NCBI RefSeq assembly: GCF_014645695.1
Contig: NZ_BMMF01000003.1
Span: forward strand, 372,001 to 436,000
Origin: Salinarimonas ramus
GTDB lineage: Bacteria; Pseudomonadota; Alphaproteobacteria; Rhizobiales; Beijerinckiaceae
Direction of reading: 5' to 3'
DNA length: 64,000 nt
Part shown: one piece after another, positions 8,872-18,200 of the stretch
How the letters are laid out: the number at the start of each line of letters is the position of its first letter
Position numbering within the stretch: position 1 is the stretch's first letter
Translations under genes and position numbers: made by a program
Notes under the pieces: generated by a model
What the model was told of the DNA's origin: nothing
Databases searched by the model: none
What the model saw: only the letters and a program-made list of their open reading frames with translations

Positions 8872-11034
8872 ATGCGAAGAGTTCGTGCGTTCGGCCTGCA
8901 AGCCGTCATCACGGTGACCGTGGCCGCCATGGCGCTCCTCTCGAGCGCGGCCGTCGGCTTCATCGCCTATCGCAGCGCCCACGCGGCCCTCACGGAAGCG
9001 AGCCGAGAGCGGCTGGCCTTGATCTCGACCTCGCGTGCCGCCGCTTTGCAGACCGCCCTCGACGCCACCGTGCGCGACATCGAGGCGCTCTCGGCCAACG
9101 TCGTCGTGCGCTCTGCGCTGGGCGAGCTCAAGGACGCCTACTTCCTCAATCCCCAGGAGCGCGAGCGCTTCATCGCCTATTTCACCACGCCCGAGACCGT
9201 CGAGGAGCGCATGGCGCTCACCGGCCAGGGCGAGCGCACGCTCTACGCCTGGCGGCACGAGGGCGTGCACACGTCGTTTCGCGCCATCATGGCCGATCGC
9301 GGCTATGCGGACATCCTGGTGCTGACGCCCGAGGGCGACGTCGTCTACTCCGCGGCGAAGCACGGCGACTTCGCCGGCAACGTCGCCGACGAGGCGCTCG
9401 CGACCACGGGCCTCGCGCTCGCCCACGCGGAGGCGATGGCGCGTGCGCAGGCCGTCGACGGCCTCTTCACGGCCCGTACCGCGGCCGTGGACTTCGCGCC
9501 CTATTCGCCGGCGGGCGGCGAGCCCTCCGCCTTCCTCGCCCGCGCGGTGGTCTCGCCGGACGGCATGGTCGTCGAGGGCGTTCTCGTCTACCGGATCGCG
9601 GCGCGGAGCCTCGGCACGGTCGTCGCCGACCGCACGGGTCTCGGCGAGACCGGAGAGAGCTACATCGTCGGCGCGGACGGGCTGCTTCGCTCACAGCGTC
9701 CGCTTTCGAGCGAGCCCTCGATCCTCGCCCCGCTCGGCCGCCCGGCCGTGATCGAGGCGGCCACCGGCGGCTTCGACTACGTGGAGGGCGGCGAGGAGCG
9801 CTTCGCCGACAAGCGGCCGCTCGACCTCCTCGACGTGCCGCTCTCGCTCGTCACCGAGCAGGAGGCGGACGAGGCGCTCGCCCGCGTGACGCAGACGCGA
9901 AACGGCATCCTCGTCGCGACGCTCGCCCTGCTCGGCGGCGCCCTCGTCCTCGCGCTCCTCATCGGGCGCTCCATCGCCAAGCCCATCGCCTCCCTCGCGG
10001 CGGCGCTGCGCGCCATCGCCGACGGCAGCGAGACGGGCGGCGAGGGCCGGATCGTCGGCGACGATCGCCGCGACGAGATCGGCGAGATCGCCCGCGCGGT
10101 CGCCGGCATCCGCGACCGCGTCCAGGCCGACGCCGCCGCCCGCGAGGAAGAGGAGCGCGAGGCCCGCGCCCGCGAGGACGAAGCCCGCAAGCGCGCCATG
10201 CGCGCCCTCGCCTCGGATCTCGAGCAGGCCGTGGGCGAGGCGCTGCGCACACTCGGCGGCGAGGCGGAGGCCCTCTCGGCCGCCTCGCAGGACATGGCCC
10301 GCCTCGCCGAGAGCGCGCGCGGCGGCTCCGAGCGCGTGGCGGGCGCGGCCGGCGCGGCCGGCGGCTCGGTGCGCGACGTCGCGGTCTCGGCCGAGCAGCT
10401 CTCGAACTCCATCGCCGAGATCGCCGGGCTCATCAGCCGCTCGGCCTCGGTCACCAACGAGACCAACGACCACGCCGCCTCCACGAGCGAGGTCGTCGCC
10501 TCGCTGGAAGAGAACGCCCAGCGCATCGGCGAGATCGTCACCATGATCGACTCGGTGGCGGAGCAGACGAACCTGCTCGCGCTCAACGCGACCATCGAGG
10601 CCGCCCGCGCCGGCGCCGCCGGCAAGGGCTTCGCCGTCGTCGCCGCGGAGGTGAAGTCCCTCGCCTCGCAGACGGCGAAGGCGACGGAGGAGATCTCGAG
10701 CCAGATCGCCTCCATGCGCGACGCCACCCGCAACGCGGTGGGCGCCGTCGCCTCCATCAAGACCCGGGTGGCGGAGATCGCCACCGCCATGACCTCGGTG
10801 GCGAGCGCCATCGAGGAGCAGTCGGCGGCGACGCAGACCATCGCCGCGAGCGCGGAGGGCGCGCGCGAGGGCGCCGCCGGCGTCAGCGAGGGCATCGAGG
10901 AGGTCCGCACCGTGGTGGTCTCCACCGACGAGGCGGCCGAGCGCGTGGTGCGCGCCACGGGCGTCGTGCGCGAGCAGACGACGCTCCTCGACCAGCGCAT
11001 CCGCCGCTTCCTCGACGAGGTCGCCGCGGCCTGA
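8872..11034 (+). CDS. methyl-accepting chemotaxis protein
   Basis: Inner-membrane chemoreceptor of 720 residues. TM1 is about 9-31. A periplasmic sensor of about 310 residues follows, with features of a double-Cache fold (paired [16 protein letters not shown] and [15 protein letters not shown] strands). TM2 is about 344-364. Next come a HAMP segment ([11 protein letters not shown]...), a charged coiled coil, and the signalling domain whose hairpin tip is [18 protein letters not shown] near 564-582. No NWETF-type CheR pentapeptide is visible at the C-terminus. Ligand unknown. The ATG at 8872 is preceded by a weak ribosome site. Confidence 0.94.
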   Translation: MRRVRAFGLQAVITVTVAAMALLSSAAVGFIAYRSAHAALTEASRERLALISTSRAAALQTALDATVRDIEALSANVVVRSALGELKDAYFLNPQERERFIAYFTTPETVEERMALTGQGERTLYAWRHEGVHTSFRAIMADRGYADILVLTPEGDVVYSAAKHGDFAGNVADEALATTGLALAHAEAMARAQAVDGLFTARTAAVDFAPYSPAGGEPSAFLARAVVSPDGMVVEGVLVYRIAARSLGTVVADRTGLGETGESYIVGADGLLRSQRPLSSEPSILAPLGRPAVIEAATGGFDYVEGGEERFADKRPLDLLDVPLSLVTEQEADEALARVTQTRNGILVATLALLGGALVLALLIGRSIAKPIASLAAALRAIADGSETGGEGRIVGDDRRDEIGEIARAVAGIRDRVQADAAAREEEEREARAREDEARKRAMRALASDLEQAVGEALRTLGGEAEALSAASQDMARLAESARGGSERVAGAAGAAGGSVRDVAVSAEQLSNSIAEIAGLISRSASVTNETNDHAASTSEVVASLEENAQRIGEIVTMIDSVAEQTNLLALNATIEAARAGAAGKGFAVVAAEVKSLASQTAKATEEISSQIASMRDATRNAVGAVASIKTRVAEIATAMTSVASAIEEQSAATQTIAASAEGAREGAAGVSEGIEEVRTVVVSTDEAAERVVRATGVVREQTTLLDQRIRRFLDEVAAA

Positions 11035-11191
11035 TCCGCGCGGCTCCGACGGGCGCGGCGACGGCGCCCGCCTGCGGACTTTCGTCCTGACGTGGCGCCG
11101 CGCGCCGTTGACGCGCGCGGCGCACGAACTAAAGGTTCGCGCTCCCGTTCCCGCGGAGGCCTTCCCCGCACCCCTGAGGAGAGAGCGCGCG

Positions 11192-12622
11192 ATGACCGTT
11201 TGGCCCGTGCATGGCGAGATCACCGGCCCGATCGTGATGATCGGCTTCGGCTCGATCGGCAAGGGGACGCTACCCCTGATCGAGCGGCACTTCACCTTCG
11301 ACAAGGAGCGCTTCACCGTCGTCGACCCGAACGACGCGGACCGCGCGCTGCTCGACGATCGCGGCATCGCCTTCGTCCACGCCGAGGTCACCCGCGAGAA
11401 TTATCGCGAGCTGCTCACGCCGCTGCTGACCAAGGGCGGCGGACAGGGCTTTTGCGTGAACCTCTCCGTCGACACCTCCTCGCTCGACCTGATGCGGCTG
11501 TGCCGCGAGCTGGGCGCCCTCTACATCGACACCGTGGTCGAGCCGTGGAAGGGCTTCTATTTCGACAAGGACGCCGGCCCTGAGGCGCGCACCAACTACG
11601 CCCTGCGCGAGACGGTGCTCGCCGAGCGCCGCGCCAATCCCGGCGGCACGACGGCCGTCTCCTGCTGCGGCGCCAATCCGGGCATGGTCTCCTGGTTCGT
11701 GAAGCAGGCGCTCGTCAACGTCGCAACCGATCTCGGCATCGCCTTCGAGAAGCCCGCCTCCCGCGAGGCCTGGGCCGCGCTGATGCGCGAGGCGGGCGTC
11801 AAGGGCATCCACATCGCCGAGCGCGACACCCAGCGCGCCCGCGATCCCAAGCCCCAGGGCGTGTTCATCAACACCTGGTCCGTCGAGGGCTTCGTCTCCG
11901 AGGGCCTGCAGCCGGCGGAGCTCGGCTGGGGCACGCACGAGACCTGGAAGCCCGACAACGCCCGCTCCCACGAGACGGGCTGCGGCGCGGCGATCTACCT
12001 GCTCCAGCCGGGCGCGAACACCCGCGTGCGCTCCTGGACGCCGACCGCCCAGGCGCAATACGGCTTCCTCGTCACCCACAACGAGTCGATCTCGATCGCG
12101 GACTACTTCACCGTCCGCGAGGGCGAGGCCGTCGCCTACCGTCCCACCTGCCATTACGCCTACCATCCGGCCAACGACGCCGTGCTCTCGCTGCACGAGA
12201 TGTTCGGCGCCGGCGGCGTGGCGCAGGAGACCTTCCACATCCTCGACGAGCACGAGATCGTGGACGGCATCGACGAGCTCGGCGTGCTGCTCTACGGCCA
12301 CGGCAAGAACGCCTACTGGTACGGCTCGCAGCTCTCCATCGAGGAGACGCGGCGCATCGCCCCCTATCAGAACGCGACGGGCCTGCAGGTGACCTCCGCA
12401 GTCCTCGCCGGCATGGTCTGGGCGCTGGAGAACCCGCAGGCCGGCATCGTCGAGGCGGACGAAATGGACTACGAGCGCTGCCTCGCGGTGCAGACGCCCT
12501 ATCTCGGGCCGGTCGTGGGCGTCTATACGGACTGGACCCCGCTCGACGGCCGCCCGGGCCTCTTCCCCGAGGACATCGACACGACCGACCCCTGGCTCTT
12601 CCGCAACATCCTCGTGCGCTGA
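11192..12622 (+). CDS. hss: homospermidine synthase
   Basis: Makes homospermidine from two putrescines, or putrescine plus spermidine, using NAD as a redox cofactor. The ATG at 11192 follows GAGGAGAGAG and gives 476 residues, the size of characterised alphaproteobacterial enzymes; a longer frame upstream is not needed. The N-terminal Rossmann loop is MIGFGSIGKGT near 17-27. VVEPWKGFY, SCCGANPGMVSWF, WGTHETWKPDN and LYGHGKNAYWYGS are typical of the family. It is monocistronic, with neighbours transcribed the same way but unrelated. Confidence 0.95.
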   Translation: MTVWPVHGEITGPIVMIGFGSIGKGTLPLIERHFTFDKERFTVVDPNDADRALLDDRGIAFVHAEVTRENYRELLTPLLTKGGGQGFCVNLSVDTSSLDLMRLCRELGALYIDTVVEPWKGFYFDKDAGPEARTNYALRETVLAERRANPGGTTAVSCCGANPGMVSWFVKQALVNVATDLGIAFEKPASREAWAALMREAGVKGIHIAERDTQRARDPKPQGVFINTWSVEGFVSEGLQPAELGWGTHETWKPDNARSHETGCGAAIYLLQPGANTRVRSWTPTAQAQYGFLVTHNESISIADYFTVREGEAVAYRPTCHYAYHPANDAVLSLHEMFGAGGVAQETFHILDEHEIVDGIDELGVLLYGHGKNAYWYGSQLSIEETRRIAPYQNATGLQVTSAVLAGMVWALENPQAGIVEADEMDYERCLAVQTPYLGPVVGVYTDWTPLDGRPGLFPEDIDTTDPWLFRNILVR

Positions 12623-12721
12623 CGCGCGCGCGACATATCCCCCGCGAGGCCACTGCCGGCGGGATGACACGGCCCGGGTCCGCGCCCATATTCGAGGGAG
12701 CGGACCCGGAGCCCGACGCGG

Positions 12722-13066
12722 ATGCCCCATTTCGACCCTCACTACGCGGACAAGCTGCGCGGCTCTCACGGGCTCGCCCAGGCCGACACGGTGCTCGACC
12801 TGCGCGGCGTCGCCCGCCCCGCCGCGGAGGCCTCTCTCGCCGAGCTGATCGAGCGCTCGCGTTTCGGGGAGGCGATCTCGGTCGCCGTGCGGATCGCGGC
12901 GCCCATCCCCGGCGCCGGGGAGACCTTGTTCCAGCCCGTGGGCCGCACGCTGCTCGAGGCCAGGCGCAAGGGGCACGTGGCGAGCCTCTCGCCGCTTCCC
13001 GCGCAGGACGGGCTCGGGTTCTTCGTGCGCCTCGCCGGGCGCGGCGCCAAGGAGCGCGAGGCGTGA
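12722..13066 (+). CDS. small protein with a faint Smr-like pattern
   Basis: A 114-residue protein with no confident family. Residues 22-30 (DTVLDLRGV), a following helix, a central VAVRIAAP strand, [21 protein letters not shown] and a final [10 protein letters not shown] resemble the order of a small MutR/Smr fold (DLRG, helix, strand, glycine loop, GGxG-strand). The His/Gly catalytic elements of Smr nucleases are not clear. The frame is consistent with local codon use. It precedes rpoZ by 139 bp. Function unknown. Confidence 0.6.
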   Translation: MPHFDPHYADKLRGSHGLAQADTVLDLRGVARPAAEASLAELIERSRFGEAISVAVRIAAPIPGAGETLFQPVGRTLLEARRKGHVASLSPLPAQDGLGFFVRLAGRGAKEREA

Positions 13067-13205
13067 GAGGAGCGCGAGGCCCGAGAGGTGCGTGAGGCCC
13101 GGGACGCTCTTGCAAACCGGCCCGTCGTGCTGTATCGACCCGCCTTCGCCCGCAATCCGTGAAACCGGCGCGCCCCGCCGGCCAGCCCATCGGAAGGAGC
13201 CGCCC

Positions 13206-13601
13206 ATGGCTCGCGTGACCGTCGAAGACTGCATCGACAAGGTCGAGAATCGTTTCGAGCTGGTCCTCCTCGCCAGCCATCGCGCCCGCATGATCTCGTC
13301 GGGCGCTCCCCTGACGATCGACCGCGACCGCGACAAGAACCCCGTCGTCGCCCTGCGCGAGGTCGCCGACGAGACCGTGCGTCCCGACGACCTGCGCGAG
13401 CAGCTCATCCATTCCATGCAGAAGTACGTCGAGGTCGACGAGCCCGAGGCCGAGGCCGTGCCGATGATCGGCGCCCCCGCCGCGGAAGGCTCCGGCGGCG
13501 ACGACGGCGAGGTCACCTTCGACCGCATGTCCGAGGAAGACCTCCTGCGCGGCCTGGAAGGCCTCCAGCCCCCGGCCCAGACGGACGACGACGAGGGGTG
13601 A
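13206..13601 (+). CDS. rpoZ: RNA polymerase omega subunit
   Basis: Small RNA polymerase subunit that helps assembly of beta-prime and, in proteobacteria, forms part of a ppGpp site. The ATG at 13206 ([20 protein letters not shown]) follows AAGGAG and gives 131 residues. The conserved core is in the first 65 residues ([21 protein letters not shown]). An acidic, low-complexity tail follows, common in alphaproteobacterial omega. In most relatives rpoZ lies directly before rsh. Here a 4.5-kb insertion separates them. Confidence 0.95.
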   Translation: MARVTVEDCIDKVENRFELVLLASHRARMISSGAPLTIDRDRDKNPVVALREVADETVRPDDLREQLIHSMQKYVEVDEPEAEAVPMIGAPAAEGSGGDDGEVTFDRMSEEDLLRGLEGLQPPAQTDDDEG

Positions 13602-13625
13602 GGGCGCGCGCATAAGTGAGGAGTT

Positions 13626-13641
13626 CTGGCCGAACGGCCAG
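13626..13641 (+). terminator. hairpin after rpoZ
   Basis: CTGGCCG and CGGCCAG form a 7-bp inverted repeat with a 2-base centre, 24 bp past the rpoZ stop. There is no U tract. It may stop rpoZ transcription or mark the left edge of the foreign segment. Confidence 0.35.
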
Positions 13642-13779
13642 CGGGCTTGCAGCAGTGGTCAGGAGCGCCAGAGCCGACAGCGTTGCTCAAGGCGGCGCTT
13701 CGTACCATCATCAAGTCCAATTTCTAGTTCAATTCGCCAGTCGAACACCTTATGCTCTCCGACGCTGGGAGGGCATCAC

Positions 13780-15375
13780 GTGGGCGAGATTCAGACCATT
13801 GATATCGAAGGCTACCACAGCGCGATTGTCCGTTTAGCGACCATCCGTGACCGGTCCAGCAACGGATACCCGTACCTATTATTTGCCAGCGTCGAATTGG
13901 TGACGGAGAGTCGACCGAGGCCCGACAGCACGCCGCTGCGAAAGAATGATGTGCCTCATGTATTTCGCGCCAGAGACGCCAATCTCGACCTCGCATTTCG
14001 GCGCGTTGCGATGGATGCGGCAAATGCGGTGGATTGGTACCGGGCGCTGAAGCATAAGGCGACCTTGCCCATACCGCAGCATGAAGCCGACAAGGGGCGT
14101 CACGACGGAACAGCGCTGCAAACGTTCCTGATGTCGGACGAGCCGAAGTGGCCATCGCTCTCGACGCCGCTCGCGGATCCGTCTTTGTTCGGCAGCGCAG
14201 AGGATCTCTATCCGACTCCGTTCCTCGGGTCGGGAGCTCGACCTTCCCGCGTGCACCGTCAGCTCGCCGACCTGTCCCCGCTGTTGGACCGTGTTATCGC
14301 CGACGCAGAAGCGAGAAGCTGGCTTCGACGACGAATACATTTCGACATCGGCGAGCATGACGAGTTGGTCGGCGGCGCAGTCCTCATCGTCCCAGATCCG
14401 GATATACGAGCTGTCCGCACCTTCATGGCGCGTGATGCCGACGGCAGGGAGCATCTCGTGGGAGAAGTTCTCCCGCGCCGTGGTCGTTCGCTGCTTGGCT
14501 TGACCCTAACGCTCTTTGAGGAGCGGTTCGGTGCCATGCATCTATTCAAGAGCTTCCCGGTGAGCGAAAATTTGATGATTGTCTCGGCGATGGGCCAACT
14601 GGAGCATACGGGCCACGCGCTGTCGCATGCCGAGCGCGGTCTCGTCGATCAGCAGAAGGCGCTTCCATACCTGCGTTCCATTGGGCTAAACATGAACATG
14701 GTCAACCGTCGTGTTCGAATCAACACACGGGATGGACGCCGCAAGAATGCTCCCTCTGTCACGCACGACATCGACGAAGTGACACTCGCGAGTAATGGCG
14801 TCATCCGCCTTGAGGGAGAGAGCGTTACAGATCGCGATCCCACAACGCGCTTTTATCATGCTTCGGCGAAGCGCCGCCGCCAGCGGCTCGCAAAGCAGCA
14901 GGGGCTTCAGTGGTTCGATAACCGTGAAGCCGCCGTTCGTTTCATTCGTGAACAAATAGGGCGAGCGCAAACTGACGTATTTATTGTAGATCCTTATGCA
15001 GACGGAAAGGATCTTTTCGATTTCGGACATTTCATTTCGCGGAGAGAGATTCAGCTTCGCTTACTGACATCTCGCTTAGCCTTCAAAAATGATGAGAAGA
15101 TGCGAGCCAGCCTAAGAAATGCGCTACAGAGTTTCGCCGAGCGCGGAGTTCCACCGCCGAAGATCAGGATTTTGCGCGGAGGGAAGTCACCACCGCTTCA
15201 CGACCGCTTCCTAGTGATTGGGGGCGATGTATGGCTTTCCGGTAACTCCCTCAACAACATCGGTGAGCGCGCCAGCGTGATACTGAAGCTGCCGGACCCG
15301 AGCAGCGCTCTCGAACGGCTGGAGCGTCTGTTCGATCAGGCGCAGCCGGCACCGATCGAGGACGCGAAGAAATGA
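13780..15375 (+). CDS. putative defence protein, unknown N-terminal region plus PLD-like half-domain
   Basis: First gene of the insertion operon; GTG start at 13780 behind GGGAGGG. The 531-residue product has an N-terminal two-thirds that I do not firmly recognise; it resembles proteins that databases name VPA1262 family, at low confidence. From about residue 370 it is phospholipase-D-like. A strand pair VFIVDPYAD (about 399-406) is followed by HDRFLVIGG at 474-482 and GNSLN downstream. The usual HxK is HxR, and the Asp eight positions on is Gly, so the half-site is degenerate. No signal peptide or membrane segment is seen. The stop overlaps the next start (ATGA at 15372). Role inferred as nuclease or sensor of a defence operon. 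Confidence 0.72.
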   Translation: MGEIQTIDIEGYHSAIVRLATIRDRSSNGYPYLLFASVELVTESRPRPDSTPLRKNDVPHVFRARDANLDLAFRRVAMDAANAVDWYRALKHKATLPIPQHEADKGRHDGTALQTFLMSDEPKWPSLSTPLADPSLFGSAEDLYPTPFLGSGARPSRVHRQLADLSPLLDRVIADAEARSWLRRRIHFDIGEHDELVGGAVLIVPDPDIRAVRTFMARDADGREHLVGEVLPRRGRSLLGLTLTLFEERFGAMHLFKSFPVSENLMIVSAMGQLEHTGHALSHAERGLVDQQKALPYLRSIGLNMNMVNRRVRINTRDGRRKNAPSVTHDIDEVTLASNGVIRLEGESVTDRDPTTRFYHASAKRRRQRLAKQQGLQWFDNREAAVRFIREQIGRAQTDVFIVDPYADGKDLFDFGHFISRREIQLRLLTSRLAFKNDEKMRASLRNALQSFAERGVPPPKIRILRGGKSPPLHDRFLVIGGDVWLSGNSLNNIGERASVILKLPDPSSALERLERLFDQAQPAPIEDAKK

Positions 15376-16019
15376 CGCTCGGTCCGCCCATTTTGCAGGT
15401 GAAGGCCGCGCAATTGACCGAAGCGCCGCGTGCTTTCGAACCAAAGCTCCGGTGGCCGTCCCTGGATAGCGGCTATGCACCCGTCGACCTTCATCGCTTC
15501 CCGTCTCGAGACGAAGAAAATTGGCGATTCGGGTTAGGCGAGTTTGGTACTTCATCGCAGTATTTTATATCGGCACTAAATAGTGCCCAAATACGTATCT
15601 GGCTGGTTGATTGTTTTCTCCTGAAGTTAATCGATGCTAACAAAGCGAATTTTATGCAGACATTTTATCAAGCATTCCTCCACACTACCGCGGATGACGT
15701 ACGCCTGCTCACATCGAAAAAAGACGGATATCTCGATCAGATTAAAGGATTTCGGGATCTGCAGAATACACGGCGCGGTCCGTTACATAACAGAGCCGCT
15801 TTCAAGATTGAGGTCCGCGTCATTCCAGGGGTGAGAGGCGGCGCGCGCCTGCCGCATGATCGATTCGCCCTGATCGATGACGAACTCTGGCATTGGGGTG
15901 CAAACGTCGGCGGTACTCACCATGAGGTCAACGCCTTCAGCCATGGCTGGTCAGCGCTTGAAACCGGGGCAGTCGACTACTTTGACCGGATTTGGAACAT
16001 GTCAGAGCGACCGTCATGA
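15372..16019 (+). CDS. small PLD-like half-site protein
   Basis: The 215-residue second gene of the operon, coupled to both neighbours by ATGA overlaps at 15372 and 16016. It has one phospholipase-D-like motif: HDRFALIDD from residue 162, with His162, Arg164, Asp169, Gly176 and Asn178 matching the HxK-x4-D-x6-GxN spacing with Arg for Lys. The strand IRIWLVDCF near residue 75 matches VFIVDPYAD of the upstream protein. Only one half-site is present, so activity would need dimerisation or pairing with the upstream protein. The codon use is among the most AT-rich in the window. Family not recognised beyond PLD-like. Confidence 0.72.
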   Translation: MTLGPPILQVKAAQLTEAPRAFEPKLRWPSLDSGYAPVDLHRFPSRDEENWRFGLGEFGTSSQYFISALNSAQIRIWLVDCFLLKLIDANKANFMQTFYQAFLHTTADDVRLLTSKKDGYLDQIKGFRDLQNTRRGPLHNRAAFKIEVRVIPGVRGGARLPHDRFALIDDELWHWGANVGGTHHEVNAFSHGWSALETGAVDYFDRIWNMSERPS

Positions 16020-18052
16020 GATGGCCAGAGGAAGAAAATGAGGAGAACGGATATCCGGGCCGCTATCGCAGAACGGCAGATGCGACGGTTGCGCAGTACC
16101 TAGACGCACCCTGGCGTGAAGCGGCGGTCAGGAGTGCCCGGAAGCATGCCGAAAGGCTTCTCGCAAGAGCCAAAAAGAACGAGTCGCCGAACTTACCGAA
16201 GCAAGATCAGCTTTGCGCCTGGCTCGATGCCGACAACCTCACAGATGTCGTCGCGGTCATCCTGCAGGACGATGCCCATAACGGCGTGTCCATGACTGGC
16301 GCAATCCTGGCGGAAGCCGCTGGTAAATTGTTCTGCAGCCGCCCTAACGTCAAGCACTGGCAGCTCGTCGGAAGGATCATCGAGAACGACCCTGTGGCGC
16401 GGCGCGTGCTTGTCGACTTAATCAGACGTCGGGTATCGAAGCGACCCGCGCTTCGAGAGGACATCCGCACGGTTGCGCGTGCGATAGTACGCCAGCCTGA
16501 GAAGTACGGCAAAGCCTTTACGCTACGCGATCAGGACACCTTAGTTGAAATGGGGCTGCATTGGCGCAGCAAGCCGGAGCTGAAGGAGATTTGGTTCGGG
16601 TTGCACGCGCTCGGACACATCATGCCGTGTCGTGACGATCAGCACATTTTTGATCTTCTCTTTGAGGTCGACACCGCCTTCGCTGCCGAGCTGATCGAGG
16701 AGTTCGGCAATCCGTATCAGCCCGCACTTGTGTTGCAGTACGGCGCGCTGGACCCGAGCCGGCGTTTCGCCAATTGGTTGCGACTGATCGAAGCTGCGAT
16801 GCCTGCCTTCGAAGCCGACGGTGCGTGGAACGGCCGAGTGTTGTTACCCTTGCTGTTGCTGACAGCTCAGCATGCGATGCGCTCTGAGGTAGGCCGTCCC
16901 GCAGGACGCGACGACCTACTAGAGCACCGGGATAAGGTACTTGCGGAACTCGCCGAACAGGTCGTGGCGGCGATTCTGGCACGATCCGATGGCGCACCCG
17001 CCGCGCTCCGCTGGAGCGGTTGGCTCTTCCGATCGGCGATGTCGCAGCTCGAAGACGAGCGAGTTCCGTTCCCCGACAATGCCGAGAGCCGCGCCCGCCC
17101 GGCCTGGCTGGTGATCAGGGCCGCGACGCGGTCGGCGGAGGCGGGCTTGTGGTCGAACATGAGGCCGCCGGACGTTCCACCGGAAGACGAGTTGTGCGTC
17201 GAAGCCGTACGCATTCTTTCATCTCTCGAGCATGACCGCACCGCCCCCCGGCGAGATCTTATCTTTCAGGTGCTGCCCGACGAGCCCGAGCACTTCCTCG
17301 AAGGTGAAAACGGCCGACGCATGCGGGAGCTGCCGTCATTATTCGTGATTTGGGGCAAACGGGCAGACGCGTTCGGAACACGGGTGTTGGCAAGAGCCTT
17401 GTTCGACAAGGACGTCGTGGCCACGTTTGCGGACCTATGGCGCCGCACGCTGGTCTTGCGTGAGATCGCCGAGCACGGCAACGCTTTTCGGACGGACGGC
17501 GACGCATATCAAGACTACATAAGGCGAGCATCAGAGACGATCCGTTTCGTCATCGCGCTCGGCATAAATCTCGTCGATTATGTCCAAGATGCCCGCCAGT
17601 CGATCATCTTCACAGACCGACACGCGGTAGCGCTTACTCTCTTCGCGAATCTGCATGACGCGATTCGTGAGATGCTGGCGATTGATCCTGTTAGTCGTAA
17701 AGATATTGAATATCTCCACGACCAACTCTGCGTTCGGAGATTTCTCTACGAGATGGGCTACGCGGCACAGAACACTTTTGCCGCTCCGTTGGCAGAAACA
17801 GATAGGCCGACGGTCGGGGATATGATCTGCGAGCGCTGCGAGGTCAGCCGGTCCTTCTTCCAAAGCTTGCAAATGCTCCGCGTGAATGGTGCTTCGCACG
17901 AGCGGATCGCGCGCGAGCTGAACAGCGTTGGCATTCGGCTCGAACGACTCGTCGATCAGGCCGAACGGCTGAACGCGATCGAGCACGCCCGGAAAATCGA
18001 CCTCGAAGGTTTCATCGCCGGCGCAGCTGCTGGGGGGCAATCAAGCCCATAG
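16016..18052 (+). CDS. large helical protein of unknown function, third gene of insertion operon
   Basis: 678 residues from the ATG at 16016, which overlaps the preceding stop as ATGA; an in-frame ATG 24 bases upstream is less likely. The sequence is almost entirely predicted helix with many Leu/Ala/Arg-rich segments, as in HEAT-like or TPR-like repeat scaffolds. No Walker motifs, nuclease motif, transmembrane segment or HTH was seen. Two Cys (CERC) near residue 612 could bind a metal but stand alone. Coupling to two PLD-like proteins suggests it is the sensor or scaffold of one complex. Function unknown. Confidence 0.7.
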   Translation: MRWPEEENEENGYPGRYRRTADATVAQYLDAPWREAAVRSARKHAERLLARAKKNESPNLPKQDQLCAWLDADNLTDVVAVILQDDAHNGVSMTGAILAEAAGKLFCSRPNVKHWQLVGRIIENDPVARRVLVDLIRRRVSKRPALREDIRTVARAIVRQPEKYGKAFTLRDQDTLVEMGLHWRSKPELKEIWFGLHALGHIMPCRDDQHIFDLLFEVDTAFAAELIEEFGNPYQPALVLQYGALDPSRRFANWLRLIEAAMPAFEADGAWNGRVLLPLLLLTAQHAMRSEVGRPAGRDDLLEHRDKVLAELAEQVVAAILARSDGAPAALRWSGWLFRSAMSQLEDERVPFPDNAESRARPAWLVIRAATRSAEAGLWSNMRPPDVPPEDELCVEAVRILSSLEHDRTAPRRDLIFQVLPDEPEHFLEGENGRRMRELPSLFVIWGKRADAFGTRVLARALFDKDVVATFADLWRRTLVLREIAEHGNAFRTDGDAYQDYIRRASETIRFVIALGINLVDYVQDARQSIIFTDRHAVALTLFANLHDAIREMLAIDPVSRKDIEYLHDQLCVRRFLYEMGYAAQNTFAAPLAETDRPTVGDMICERCEVSRSFFQSLQMLRVNGASHERIARELNSVGIRLERLVDQAERLNAIEHARKIDLEGFIAGAAAGGQSSP

Positions 18053-18200
18053 GCCGAAGAGGCGCCCCGCCCCCTCCCCCATTCCCCGGCCGCATCCCGT
18101 CAATTCGCCACACGGCCCTGTTCAGCGCCCGCGAAAACGCTCATCTTAGGGCATGCATGCACGCGCACGGTCGGCGCGTGCCCGGAGGTCCCTCACGCGC

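Larger units (their letters stand above)
13642..18056 (+). other. foreign three-gene insertion between rpoZ and rsh
   Basis: The base composition shifts from GC-saturated third positions to AT-rich stretches (clearest at 15530-15830), with codons such as TTA, ATA and AGA that the flanking genes avoid. rpoZ and rsh lie on either side on the same strand. No integrase, transposase, terminal repeat or target duplication was recognised at either edge. The segment holds one operon (13780-18052). Confidence 0.75.
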
